Assembly (NCBI RefSeq): GCF_003625485.1
Contig: NZ_RAIR01000003.1
Span: 248,001 to 312,000 of the forward strand
Reading direction: 5' to 3'
Source of the DNA: Butyrivibrio sp. CB08
Lineage (GTDB): Bacteria > Bacillota > Clostridia > Lachnospirales > Lachnospiraceae
Length of the DNA: 64,000 bases
Within the stretch, counting starts at the first letter, position 1; every line of letters begins with the position of its first letter. Shown one piece after another: positions 32,432 through 40,648 of this stretch. The notes under the pieces were generated by a model. The model had not been told where the DNA came from and searched no databases. It worked only from the letters and a program-made list of their open reading frames with translations. A program made the position numbers and the translations under genes.

Positions 32432-34300
32432 ATGTTTTTTGTTGTGGTTTTGGCTGTTTTACTGTTATCTGCTATGACAACAGTAAGATATAAAAAGAAT
32501 ATACTGGATGCTGTGACGGTCTGGACGGCGGCGCTCATCATGCTTTTATATGTTCTGGCCTTTTTCAGGGCCATGAAGCTTGTCTTTGTTTTAGCTATCA
32601 TCGGTATTTTATATGCACCAATACGAGCATATCTGGATAACAGATCAGATGTGAAACAGTTTAAACAGGAAATCTCAGGTTATTTTAAGGCGCTCTGTTC
32701 GCCGTATCTTATACTGTTTGTTCTGACAGTAATTGGAGTGTGCGTTGCTACAGCTGACATGGCATTTACATGGTGGGATGATATCAACTTCTGGTCATCA
32801 GATGCCAAGCAGTTTTACTTTATGAATGGATTTCCTGGAAGATACGGAAATGTCTCTCCGGAATTTGGTGATTATCCACCCGTTACTTCTATATTTAAAT
32901 GGCTGTTCCTTCAGATCAGTGGAAAAGAGTATTCGGAGAGCCTTCAGTTTGCTGGATATTTCTGCCTCAATGGAGTATTTCTTTTACCCCTCCTTGCAAG
33001 GATAAAGGATTATATTGAAAACGCCGGGTTTAAGAAGACAGTTTCATATGGCCTTTATCTTGTAAGTTTTCTGGCTGTAATGCTTTTTCCCGGAGTGTTC
33101 AACGGGATCATCTACTATGGGACTCCTGCAGATGTGACAATGGCTATTGTATATGGAGCGCTTCTTCTGGCTATTTACGATCAGCAGGGTCACGGAAATC
33201 TGTTTTACTTTGGAAGGATAGGCTTATATGCCAGCATTCTTCTTCTGACCAAGTCAATTGGTTTTGAGTGGGCTCTTTTTGCCTTTGCTTTCTATATATT
33301 AATAGGTAAAAGAAATAAAGCCGTGTTTGGAAGTGCGCTGGGAGCGGCGCTGTCCTTTGGAAGCTGGATGGGATTCTGCCTTGTAAACAGGAGAGTTGCC
33401 AAGCTTACAGGGGCTGGAGTCAAGATGGCGACATCCGGAAACTATGTTGCTCCGGATGATACTGCCGACAAGTTAAAGTTCTTTTTCCAGGGCTTTGCCT
33501 TTGAACCCATGCACTCGGATCATAACCTTAATATTGACTTGTCCACGGCGGCAGCTTTGGTTCTGATCTTTGTTATGATCGTTGTTCTCTATAATATGAA
33601 GCTTCTTGGAAAACAGGAGACAAAGAGGATAGCTCTTTTCACCCTGTGCACTGGGCTGTTGGCCTATGGAATAGTGTTCCTGGCTCACATCTCCATCTTC
33701 CAAGGAGAGGTTCAGTACATGAACTCCTTTGCTATGGGAATATCCATTGCCAGATATTGCGCACCATTTACCCTGGGAATGACATACCTGCTACTGGGGA
33801 TGATGTTTAACAGGCTAAGAGCAAGGAATCTTGGCTTGCCTTCAAGAATTTTGGTTTATGCGGTTTTGCTGATCATCTTTTTGACAGCGGATTACACGGG
33901 AGTCTATAAATATCTGACGGGCTATCATAATAGTCTTGCTGAAGACAGAGCCTATGTGGAAGACATGGTTGGAGATGAAGGCAGGAAGATAGCAGGAGCT
34001 GTTGCTGACAGCGGGTATTATGGCAAGCGTGTTCTGGTGTTCAGGGATGGACACGATTACTACTGGGTTCACAACACCTACATTAACAAGGAGGCTTCTC
34101 CTGTACCGCTGGTATATGACAGCTATCTTGCTGAGGAAGACACTGCTGATTCGATCATGAGCAAGATCAGGGCAAGTCACGCAGAATATGTTTATGTTGA
34201 GGATGAAACTGGGGAGTCTGAGGATCTCTTTTCCCAGATAATAAAAAATGGAGAATATGAGCCAGGAAGAGTGTACAACCTGGCACAAGATGTTTATTGA
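32432..34300 (+). CDS. Large GT-C-like membrane protein
   Basis: 622 residues with about twelve spans. The loop after the third or fourth span contains TWWDDINFWSSDAKQFYFMN and later FGDYPPVTSIFKWLF, the acidic and PP pattern of GT-C glycosyltransferases. A soluble C-terminal domain of about 120 residues follows the last span. Its stop overlaps the start of a GT2/GtrA gene (TGATG), a common pairing in which the GT2 makes a polyprenyl-phosphate sugar that the GT-C protein uses. The ATG at 32432 is chosen over the TTG at 32429. Confidence 0.75.
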   Translation: MFFVVVLAVLLLSAMTTVRYKKNILDAVTVWTAALIMLLYVLAFFRAMKLVFVLAIIGILYAPIRAYLDNRSDVKQFKQEISGYFKALCSPYLILFVLTVIGVCVATADMAFTWWDDINFWSSDAKQFYFMNGFPGRYGNVSPEFGDYPPVTSIFKWLFLQISGKEYSESLQFAGYFCLNGVFLLPLLARIKDYIENAGFKKTVSYGLYLVSFLAVMLFPGVFNGIIYYGTPADVTMAIVYGALLLAIYDQQGHGNLFYFGRIGLYASILLLTKSIGFEWALFAFAFYILIGKRNKAVFGSALGAALSFGSWMGFCLVNRRVAKLTGAGVKMATSGNYVAPDDTADKLKFFFQGFAFEPMHSDHNLNIDLSTAAALVLIFVMIVVLYNMKLLGKQETKRIALFTLCTGLLAYGIVFLAHISIFQGEVQYMNSFAMGISIARYCAPFTLGMTYLLLGMMFNRLRARNLGLPSRILVYAVLLIIFLTADYTGVYKYLTGYHNSLAEDRAYVEDMVGDEGRKIAGAVADSGYYGKRVLVFRDGHDYYWVHNTYINKEASPVPLVYDSYLAEEDTADSIMSKIRASHAEYVYVEDETGESEDLFSQIIKNGEYEPGRVYNLAQDVY

Positions 34301-35352
34301 TGGAAAAGATCGTACCTGTAATTATTCCGGCTTACGAACCGGATGAGAAGTTAATTAAATTATTGGATGAGCTGGCGTCTGAGAAATTTTCACCGGTAAT
34401 TGTTGTAAACGATGGATCTGACAAGGAGAAATACGGACATATTTACGACAAGGCCAGGGAAATGGGAGTGGTTGTTCTTGAGCATGCGGTGAACATGGGC
34501 AAGGGCAGGGCTCTTAAGAGTGCTTTCAATTATTGCCTGACACAGTACGAGGGACTGGTTGGAGTTGTCACTGCAGATTCCGATGGTCAGCACGCTGTAG
34601 AAGATATTAGAAAATGCATGGATGCTCTTATCGAAGATCCCAGTGCGCTGGTCCTTGGAGTCAGAGACTTTAACCAGGAGGGAATTCCTGCCAGGTCAGT
34701 ATTTGGAAACAAGACCACCAGTAAGGTCATGAAGTTTCTTGTTGGGATGTCGATAAGTGATACCCAGACAGGACTAAGGGGAATATCTGCGGAATTTATG
34801 AAGTTTCTTTTGACTGAGAAGGGTGAGAGGTTTGAGTTTGAGACCAACATGCTTCTGGACACCAAAGAACTTGGCATTAAGATAAAAGAGATTCCTATAA
34901 GAACTATTTATTTAGAAGAAAACCGATCAAGTCACTTTAACCCTATCAAGGATTCTATAAGGATCTATGCGGTATTCTTTAAGTTTTTGGTGTCATCCCT
35001 GTCTTCTGCTGTGGTGGACATCGTTTTGTTTAGTGTTTTTTGCGCGATGTTTAAGAACGTACCAGTTGCCATTGGTTACATCATGCTCTCCACGATCATG
35101 GCCAGAGTTATTTCTGCTATCTATAACTTCCTTATTAACTATAAGGTGGTATTTAAGGGGAAAGGGAGCGGGCTCAGAGCTGCGGTCAGATACCTGGCGC
35201 TTGCAGTGTGCATCATGCTCCTTAGTGGATTTCTGGTAAGCTTCTTCCACGGAATGATCCCGAGGCTTCCTGAAGCTGTTGTAAAAATTCCAGTGGACTG
35301 TGTGCTGTTTCTTTTGAGCTTTTTTGTTCAGAGAGAAGTGGTATACAAATGA
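34300..35352 (+). CDS. Polyprenyl-phosphate GT2 glycosyltransferase fused to GtrA
   Basis: 350 residues. Residues 1-215 are a DPM-like GT2 domain (VPVIIPAYEPDEKLIKLL, VVNDGSD, TADSDGQH for the metal, and DTQTGLRGISAEF). Residues 220-350 are a GtrA-like domain with four spans (FFKFLVSSLSSAVVDIVLF, FLINYKVVFKG). Such fusions transfer a sugar to undecaprenyl phosphate and help flip it. The gene is coupled to the GT-C protein upstream, which fits a lipid-linked-sugar glycosylation pair. The ATG at 34300 overlaps the previous stop. Confidence 0.9.
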   Translation: MEKIVPVIIPAYEPDEKLIKLLDELASEKFSPVIVVNDGSDKEKYGHIYDKAREMGVVVLEHAVNMGKGRALKSAFNYCLTQYEGLVGVVTADSDGQHAVEDIRKCMDALIEDPSALVLGVRDFNQEGIPARSVFGNKTTSKVMKFLVGMSISDTQTGLRGISAEFMKFLLTEKGERFEFETNMLLDTKELGIKIKEIPIRTIYLEENRSSHFNPIKDSIRIYAVFFKFLVSSLSSAVVDIVLFSVFCAMFKNVPVAIGYIMLSTIMARVISAIYNFLINYKVVFKGKGSGLRAAVRYLALAVCIMLLSGFLVSFFHGMIPRLPEAVVKIPVDCVLFLLSFFVQREVVYK

Positions 35353-35390
35353 GTCGTTTAAAAACTGCATATTATTAACGAAAAAATGTG

Positions 35391-35419
35391 TTGACGCGGA
35401 TAAAAGTCTATGTTATATT
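35391..35419 (+). promoter_or_regulatory. rpmG-secE-nusG promoter
   Basis: TTGACG (35391-35396), 17-bp spacer, TATATT (35414-35419). The leader holds a run of T residues near 35445 before the ribosome site GCGGAGGTG. Confidence 0.8.
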
Positions 35420-35495
35420 TGACAAGCGACAAGAGATTTATGTCTTTTTTTTATGCGCAAAAATGGACAATTTATAAACGCGCGGAGGTGAAATA

Positions 35496-35645
35496 ATGCG
35501 TACAAGAATCACATTAGCATGCACAGATTGCAAGAATCGTAACTACGACACAACTAAGGATAAGAAGACACATCCAGATCGTGTTGAGATGAAGAAGTAC
35601 TGCCCATTCTGCAAGAAGCATACATTACATAAGGAAACAAAGTAA
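35496..35645 (+). CDS. rpmG: Ribosomal protein bL33
   Basis: 49 residues, starting [17 protein letters not shown] and containing [17 protein letters not shown]. Both CxxC pairs are present, so this is the zinc-binding (C+) form of L33. It is the first gene of the secE-nusG transcript, as in many Firmicutes. GGAGGTG precedes the ATG. Confidence 0.97.
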   Translation: MRTRITLACTDCKNRNYDTTKDKKTHPDRVEMKKYCPFCKKHTLHKETK

Positions 35646-35675
35646 TTCGTCCTTATTATTCGAGGTAAATAATAC

Positions 35676-35864
35676 ATGGAAAAGATCAAGAGTTTCTTCA
35701 CAGGTGTAAAAGCAGAGTTTGGAAAGATCATATGGCCTACAAAGGATGACGTTACCAAGCAGACAACAGCAGTTGTTGTGGTATCTGTTATTTGTTGCGC
35801 TCTGATCGCTGTATTAGACTATGCATTTGGATATGGAATGAATTTCATTACATCCATTTTCTAA
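35676..35864 (+). CDS. secE: SecE preprotein translocase subunit
   Basis: 62 residues, one membrane span near the C terminus (about residues 32-55) and the conserved amphipathic region FFTGVKAEFGKIIWPTKDDV. SecE clamps SecY in the translocon. The single-span form is normal in Firmicutes. It sits between rpmG and nusG. Confidence 0.96.
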   Translation: MEKIKSFFTGVKAEFGKIIWPTKDDVTKQTTAVVVVSVICCALIAVLDYAFGYGMNFITSIF

Positions 35865-35879
35865 TTTAAAGGAGATAAT

Positions 35880-36530
35880 ATGTCAGAAGAAATGGAAAAG
35901 AATCTTGAGCAGGACGCTCAAAGTTCCGCCGAGACAGTATCTGATGAGGTATTATCAGATGCAGAGAATCTAGGCACTGATGCAGCAGCTGAAGATACTA
36001 CCACTGAGAATGAGAATGCTCACTGGTATGTTGTTCATACATATTCCGGATACGAGAACAAGGTTAAGGCTAACCTTGAGAAGACCATTGAGAACAGACA
36101 CCTTCAGGACAAGATCCTTGAGGTAAGAGTTCCACTTCAGGATGTTGTAGAAGTTAAAAATGGCGCAAGGAAGAATGTTCAGAGAAAGATGTTCCCTGGA
36201 TACGTTCTTGTAAATATGGATATGAATGACGAGACCTGGTATGTTGTCCGCAATACTAGAGGCGTTACTGGTTTCGTAGGACCTGGATCCAAGCCAGTTC
36301 CACTTACAGATGCAGAGATCAAGCCACTTGGCATCAAGACAGATACAGTATCTGTTAACTTTGGTGTTGGTGATGAGATTGCAGTTATCGCTGGTGTTTG
36401 GAAGGATACTGCAGGCGTTGTACAGAGAATGGATTTCGGAAAACAGACTGCTACTATCAATGTAGACCTGTTTGGAAGAGAGACTCCTGTAGAGATCAGC
36501 TTCGCAGAGGTTCGCAAGATAGATTCTTAA
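35880..36530 (+). CDS. nusG: Transcription factor NusG with acidic N-terminal extension
   Basis: 216 residues. The NGN domain starts at about residue 46 (HWYVVHTYSGYENKVKANLE) and the KOW domain is at the C terminus (GDEIAVIAGVWKDTAGVVQR). The first 45 residues are an added acidic, Glu/Asp/Ala-rich and probably disordered segment that E. coli and Bacillus NusG lack. NusG binds RNA polymerase and couples to the ribosome through S10. It is followed by rplK after a structured leader. Confidence 0.95.
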   Translation: MSEEMEKNLEQDAQSSAETVSDEVLSDAENLGTDAAAEDTTTENENAHWYVVHTYSGYENKVKANLEKTIENRHLQDKILEVRVPLQDVVEVKNGARKNVQRKMFPGYVLVNMDMNDETWYVVRNTRGVTGFVGPGSKPVPLTDAEIKPLGIKTDTVSVNFGVGDEIAVIAGVWKDTAGVVQRMDFGKQTATINVDLFGRETPVEISFAEVRKIDS

Positions 36531-36585
36531 TTAATTTATGGTATTTGAGTGCTTCGGCATTTAAATATATAGTAACATCCACTGA

Positions 36586-36618
36586 GTGGGAGTGCTGCAA
36601 TGCAGCATGTCCGACCAC
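36586..36618 (+). promoter_or_regulatory. Candidate L1-binding leader hairpin before rplK
   Basis: GTGG (36586-36589) pairs with CCAC (36615-36618). An asymmetric internal loop (GAG opposite TGTCCGA) separates it from a TGCTG/CAGCA hairpin. This layout is like the L1-binding element that mimics 23S helix 77 and controls rplK-rplA by feedback. It lies 21 bp before the rplK ATG, next to the ribosome site. Confidence 0.45.
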
Positions 36619-36639
36619 ATATTTTCAGGAGGTGCCAGA

Positions 36640-37065
36640 ATGGCAAAGAAAGTCGAAGGATACATTAAGTTACAGATCCAGGCTGGTAAAGCAACACCAG
36701 CACCACCAGTTGGACCAGCACTTGGTCAGCATGGTGTAAACATCGTTGAATTCACAAAGCAGTTCAACGCACAGACAGCAGATAAGGGTGACGTTATCAT
36801 CCCTGTTGTTATCACAGTTTATGCAGACAGAAGTTTCACATTCATCACAAAGACTCCACCAGCTGCAGTTCTTCTTAAGAAGGCAGCTAAGATCCAGAAG
36901 GGTTCAGGAGTTCCTAACAAGACAAAGGTTGCAACTGTTTCTAAGGAAGACGTTAGAAAGATTGCAGAGACCAAGATGCCTGACCTCAACGCTGTTGACA
37001 TCGAGGGTGCTATGAGCATGATCGCTGGAACAGCACGTAGTATGGGAATCGTAGTAGAAGACTGA
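36640..37065 (+). CDS. rplK: Ribosomal protein uL11
   Basis: 141 residues, standard length. It starts [18 protein letters not shown] and has [14 protein letters not shown], the Pro-rich N-terminal domain that contacts RelA, thiostrepton and the GTPase factors. The frame is open upstream to 36586, but the ATG at 36640 behind AGGAGG is the start. rplA follows after 13 bp. Confidence 0.97.
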   Translation: MAKKVEGYIKLQIQAGKATPAPPVGPALGQHGVNIVEFTKQFNAQTADKGDVIIPVVITVYADRSFTFITKTPPAAVLLKKAAKIQKGSGVPNKTKVATVSKEDVRKIAETKMPDLNAVDIEGAMSMIAGTARSMGIVVED

Positions 37066-37078
37066 TGGAGGATGAGAG

Positions 37079-37768
37079 ATGAAACACGGAAAGAAATATG
37101 TAGAAGCTGCTAAGCTTATCGATAAGACTCAGCAGTACGAAGCCGCAGAAGCTATTTCTCTTGTTAAGAAGTCAGCTACTGCAAAGTTTGATGAGACAGT
37201 AGAAGCTCACATCAGAACAGGATGTGATTCCCGTCATGCTGATCAGCAGATCAGAGGCGCTGTAGTTCTTCCTAACGGAACAGGTAAGGAAGTAAAGGTT
37301 CTCGTTTTCGCTAAGGGAACAAAGCTTGACGAGGCTCAGGCAGCAGGCGCAGATCATGTTGGTGGCGAGGAGCTTATTCCTAAGATCCAGAATGATGGAT
37401 GGCTTGATTTCGACGTTGTAGTTGCAACACCTGATATGATGGGCGTTGTAGGACGTCTTGGTAAGGTACTTGGACCTAAGGGTCTTATGCCAAACCCTAA
37501 GGCTGGTACAGTTACAATGGATGTAGCTAAGGCTATCGCTGATATCAAGGCTGGTAAGATCGAGTACAGACTTGACAAGGCTAACATCATCCACGTTCCA
37601 GTTGGAAAGGCATCTTTCACAGAGGAGCAGCTTGAGCAGAACTTCAACGCTCTTATGGATGCTATCACAAAGGCTAGACCTTCATCTGTTAAGGGTCAGT
37701 ACTTAAAGAGCATTACTCTTGCAACAACTATGGGCCCTGGTGTCAAGGTTGTTTCAAACAAGTACTAA
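37079..37768 (+). CDS. rplA: Ribosomal protein uL1
   Basis: 229 residues. The L1 signature is visible ([20 protein letters not shown]) and the C terminus has [15 protein letters not shown]1 binds the L1 stalk of 23S rRNA and often represses its own mRNA, here probably through the hairpin before rplK. A terminator with a TTCG tetraloop follows. Confidence 0.97.
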   Translation: MKHGKKYVEAAKLIDKTQQYEAAEAISLVKKSATAKFDETVEAHIRTGCDSRHADQQIRGAVVLPNGTGKEVKVLVFAKGTKLDEAQAAGADHVGGEELIPKIQNDGWLDFDVVVATPDMMGVVGRLGKVLGPKGLMPNPKAGTVTMDVAKAIADIKAGKIEYRLDKANIIHVPVGKASFTEEQLEQNFNALMDAITKARPSSVKGQYLKSITLATTMGPGVKVVSNKY

Positions 37769-37798
37769 TTTCTTTAGCATTAAGCTTGTGAACTTAAG

Positions 37799-37826
37799 GC
37801 GGATCACTTCGGTGGTCCGCTTTTTT
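37799..37826 (+). terminator. rplKA terminator with UUCG tetraloop
   Basis: GCGGATCAC (37799-37807) pairs with GTGGTCCGC (37812-37820) around a TTCG loop and is followed by six T residues. C(UUCG)G loops are unusually stable. Confidence 0.93.
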
Positions 37827-37858
37827 GTATCTGTAAAGTGGCAAGGTACAATATCTTG

Positions 37859-37867
37859 TGCTATACT
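37859..37867 (+). promoter_or_regulatory. Extended -10 promoter of the capA-like gene
   Basis: TGCTATACT (37859-37867), an extended -10 box. Its end lies only 6 bp before the ATG at 37874, so the transcript would begin at or next to the start codon. No good -35 box and no ribosome site are visible. An alternative promoter, TTGTAT-N16-TACAAT, may lie just upstream (about 37825-37852). Confidence 0.4.
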
Positions 37868-37873
37868 TGTCCC

Positions 37874-39154
37874 ATGAGAAGAAAAGGTTACTACGATCAG
37901 GATCACTGGACTGATAAGATCAATATAAAGAAACTATTACAGAAGCCACAGACAGTGGCTTTTCTGTTGACTTTTGCTATTGTGCTGGCGATAGGTGTCC
38001 CAGCTCTTTTTATTGTTAAGAGTTATAAGCAGACTGGCAATATGCAGAGGTCTCCTTTTGCCAGCAAGTGGGAGGCGATCCCTGAAGCAGCTATGGCTAC
38101 CAACGCCGCAGTTACCAGTGAAGAGGCAGCCCACAAAGCAGCAGTCATATTTGAAGGCGATGAGGATTACACCCACGTTATTGGAGCTGGGGATGAGGAT
38201 ACAGTTACCATAGGTTTTGCGGGAGACGTTCTGTTTGATACAGGCTACGCTGTGGGAGATGCTTTTAAGAGAGCTGGAAACACGGCAGAAGGTGTGGTTG
38301 GCCAGAGCCTTCTTGAGAAGATGCGAGGAGTTGACATCATGATGGTCAACAACGAGTTCGCGTATTCCACAGGAGGAACGCCAACAGAGGGCAAGACCTA
38401 TACCTTCAGAGCAGACCCTGCATCAGCATCGATCCTTAATACCATGGGAGTCGATATCGTCGGACTAGCAAACAATCACGCTTATGACTATGGACAGCAG
38501 GCTTTTTTAGACACCATGGCTGCCCTTGATAATGCGGGAGTTGCATACGCAGGAGCAGGAGCTACCATTGAGCAGGCTTCTCACCCTGTCTACTATATAA
38601 CAGACAATGGTATGAAGATCGCTATTATCTGCGCAACCCAGATCGAGAGACTTGATAACCCTGATACCAAGGGAGCTACTGAAACATCTCCAGGAGTATT
38701 CAGATGTCTAAACGACTCTCTTCTATTAGAGAAGGTTCGCGAGGCCAGGGAGAAGAACGCTTATGTTGTGGTATTCATTCACTGGGGAACCGAGAGTACT
38801 ACCGAGATAGATTACCTTCAGAGGGATCAGGCAAAAGAGATAGCGGATGCCGGAGCTAACCTGATAATAGGTTCACACCCACATGTCCTTCAAAAGATTG
38901 ATTATGTTGACGGAGTACCAGTAGTTTACAGCCTTGGCAACTATATCTTTAATTCCAAGACCCTGGATACAGGAATGGTCATCACCACTCTTCACAAGGA
39001 CGGAACAGTAAACCTTCAGTTTGTCCCTGCGATCCAGAGTGGATGCACAGTAAGAGAAGCTACTGGTGAGGAGTACAGCAGAGTCCTCAATGAAATGGCT
39101 GCCATGTCACCTGGAATAAATCTGGATGGCAACGGATATATAAGCCCAAGATAA
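37874..39154 (+). CDS. CapA-family (poly-gamma-glutamate synthesis) metallophosphatase-like protein
   Basis: 426 residues. A basic N terminus and one span at about residues 28-49 anchor an external CapA domain. Metallophosphoesterase-type motifs run in order: GFAGDVLFD, MMVNNEFAYS, GLANNHAYDYG, FIHWGTE, IIGSHPHVLQ and YSLGNYIF. The family is linked to poly-gamma-glutamate capsule synthesis, but many single copies lack capBC neighbours, as here. It sits between rplA and rplJ and has its own promoter, thus splitting the usual rplKAJL order. In-frame start options are ATG 37874 and GTG 37838; neither has a ribosome site. Confidence 0.88.
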   Translation: MRRKGYYDQDHWTDKINIKKLLQKPQTVAFLLTFAIVLAIGVPALFIVKSYKQTGNMQRSPFASKWEAIPEAAMATNAAVTSEEAAHKAAVIFEGDEDYTHVIGAGDEDTVTIGFAGDVLFDTGYAVGDAFKRAGNTAEGVVGQSLLEKMRGVDIMMVNNEFAYSTGGTPTEGKTYTFRADPASASILNTMGVDIVGLANNHAYDYGQQAFLDTMAALDNAGVAYAGAGATIEQASHPVYYITDNGMKIAIICATQIERLDNPDTKGATETSPGVFRCLNDSLLLEKVREAREKNAYVVVFIHWGTESTTEIDYLQRDQAKEIADAGANLIIGSHPHVLQKIDYVDGVPVVYSLGNYIFNSKTLDTGMVITTLHKDGTVNLQFVPAIQSGCTVREATGEEYSRVLNEMAAMSPGINLDGNGYISPR

Positions 39155-39173
39155 GTTTTATATAGAAAAACGC

Positions 39174-39202
39174 TTGACAATAAAAACACTATATGTTATT
39201 TT
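39174..39202 (+). promoter_or_regulatory. rplJL promoter
   Basis: TTGACA (39174-39179), 17-bp spacer, TATTTT (39197-39202). Transcription begins just before the L10 leader. Confidence 0.8.
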
Positions 39203-39208
39203 ATTCAA

Positions 39209-39316
39209 GGTCGTCAAAAAGACGCCATGCCGAAGACAGCAGGTGTTCCATATGAAATGTATGTGGAACGTAAAGTGTAAGCGCCTGCCGAGGAAAAGTT
39301 TAGATTAGACTTTTAT
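39209..39316 (+). promoter_or_regulatory. Ribosomal protein L10 leader
   Basis: The segment contains GCCGAAGACAGCAGGTG (about 39227-39244) and, after a variable hairpin TTCCATATG...TATGTGGAA, AAGCGCCTGCCGAGG. These are the conserved parts of the L10 leader, where the L10(L12)4 complex binds its own mRNA. It is followed by an attenuator. Confidence 0.88.
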
Positions 39317-39347
39317 GCCTCTCGATGTCTTCGAGGGGTATTTTTTT
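39317..39347 (+). terminator. Attenuator of the L10 leader
   Basis: CCTCTCGA and TCGAGGGG (39318-39338) form a stem followed by T residues (39341-39347), about 30 bp before rplJ. Binding of L10 to the upstream leader is expected to favour this terminator. Confidence 0.85.
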
Positions 39348-39378
39348 CGGCGGTTAAATTCTATAAGGAGGTAAAAAG

Positions 39379-40005
39379 ATGGCAAAGGTTGAACTTAAGA
39401 AACCTGTAGTAGAAGAGATCTCAGCTAAGATCAAAGATGCTCAGGCACTCGTACTTGTAGATCACCGCGGACTTACTGTTGCCCAGGACACAGAGCTTCG
39501 TAAGAAGCTTCGTGAAGAAGGCGTAACATACAAGGTGTACAAGAACACAATGATGAACTTCGCATTCCAGGGAACTGACTTCGAGCAGCTCAAGGACCTT
39601 TTAAACGGACCTTCAGCAATGGCTGTATCAGAGACAGATCCTGCAGCACCAGCTCGTGTACTTTATGAGTTTGCTAAGAAGGCAAAGGCTCTTGAGATTA
39701 AGGGTGGTGTAATCGAAGGTAAGTTCTACGATGCAGCAGCTATGGCTGAGATCGCAACTATCCCTTCAAAGGAAGTTCTTCTTTCAAGATTGCTTGGTTC
39801 TATGCAGTCACCTATCGCAAACTTCGCTCGCGTTATCAATCAGATCGCAGAGAAAGGTGGCGAGGCTGCACCTGCAGAGGCAGCAGCTCCTGCAGAAGAG
39901 GCAGCACCTGCACCAGCTGAAGAGGCAGCACCTGCTGAGACAGCTGAGGCACCTGCAGCAGAGGCTCCAGCAGCTGAAGCAGCAGAAGCACCTGCAGCAG
40001 AGTAA
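39379..40005 (+). CDS. rplJ: Ribosomal protein uL10 with Ala/Glu/Pro-rich C-terminal tail
   Basis: 208 residues against about 165-175 for typical L10. The normal body starts MAKVELKKPVVEEISAKI and ends near residue 160 (SPIANFARVINQIAEKGG). About 48 extra residues follow, almost only Ala, Glu and Pro in short repeats (AAPAEE type), probably disordered. L10 anchors the L7/L12 stalk. The extension lies next to the L7/L12-binding helix, so it may affect the stalk. It is co-transcribed with rplL. Confidence 0.95.
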   Translation: MAKVELKKPVVEEISAKIKDAQALVLVDHRGLTVAQDTELRKKLREEGVTYKVYKNTMMNFAFQGTDFEQLKDLLNGPSAMAVSETDPAAPARVLYEFAKKAKALEIKGGVIEGKFYDAAAMAEIATIPSKEVLLSRLLGSMQSPIANFARVINQIAEKGGEAAPAEAAAPAEEAAPAPAEEAAPAETAEAPAAEAPAAEAAEAPAAE

Positions 40006-40070
40006 TTTACTCTTTGCAGTAAACTAACATTTATTTATTGAAAATTACAAATTATATGGAGGAAAATATA

Positions 40071-40448
40071 ATGGCAAAGTTAACAACAGCAGAATTTATC
40101 GATGCTATCAAAGAGCTTACAGTACTCGAGCTTAACGATCTTGTAAAGGCTTGCGAGGAAGAGTTTGGCGTATCTGCAGCAGCAGGCGTTGTAGTAGCAG
40201 CAGCTGGCGCTGGCGCAGCAGCAGGCGGAGAGGAGAAGTCTGAGTTCAACGTAGAGCTTACAGAGGTTGGTCCTAACAAGGTTAAGGTTATCAAGGTTGT
40301 TCGTGAGCTTACAGGTCTTGGACTTAAGGAAGCAAAGGATCTCGTTGATGGTGCTCCTAAGATGGTTAAGGAGAACGCAGCTAAGGCTGAGGCTGATGAT
40401 ATCAAGGCTAAGCTTGAGGCTGAGGGTGCAAAGGTTACACTCAAATAA
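40071..40448 (+). CDS. rplL: Ribosomal protein bL12 (L7/L12)
   Basis: 125 residues. The N-terminal dimer domain, the Ala/Gly-rich hinge ([15 protein letters not shown]) and the C-terminal factor-binding domain ([20 protein letters not shown]) are all visible. The ATG at 40071 behind GGAGG is chosen over upstream in-frame starts from 40038. Confidence 0.97.
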   Translation: MAKLTTAEFIDAIKELTVLELNDLVKACEEEFGVSAAAGVVVAAAGAGAAAGGEEKSEFNVELTEVGPNKVKVIKVVRELTGLGLKEAKDLVDGAPKMVKENAAKAEADDIKAKLEAEGAKVTLK

Positions 40449-40467
40449 GTTCAACTTGCATTTTCAA

Positions 40468-40499
40468 GGGTCAGACACGCAAGTGTCTGGCTCTTTTTA
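40468..40499 (+). terminator. rplJL terminator with GCAA tetraloop
   Basis: GGTCAGACAC (40469-40478) pairs with GTGTCTGGCT (40483-40492) with wobble pairs around a GCAA loop, followed by T residues. Confidence 0.88.
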
Positions 40500-40515
40500 T
40501 TATTTAAAAAAGTTC

Positions 40516-40544
40516 TTGACATCCATTTTTGCTAGACGTATAAT
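40516..40544 (+). promoter_or_regulatory. rpoBC promoter, perfect consensus
   Basis: TTGACA (40516-40521), 17-bp spacer, TATAAT (40539-40544): an exact SigA consensus. The leader before rpoB is about 100 nt. Confidence 0.9.
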
Positions 40545-40648
40545 GGACAATGCACTATTGTGGTGCAGTGGGTCTTTTTGCGCATTTTTTTAATGTGCTT
40601 TCTTTTGGACCTCTCTAATCCACTAAAAAATTTGAAGAACGGGGTGAA

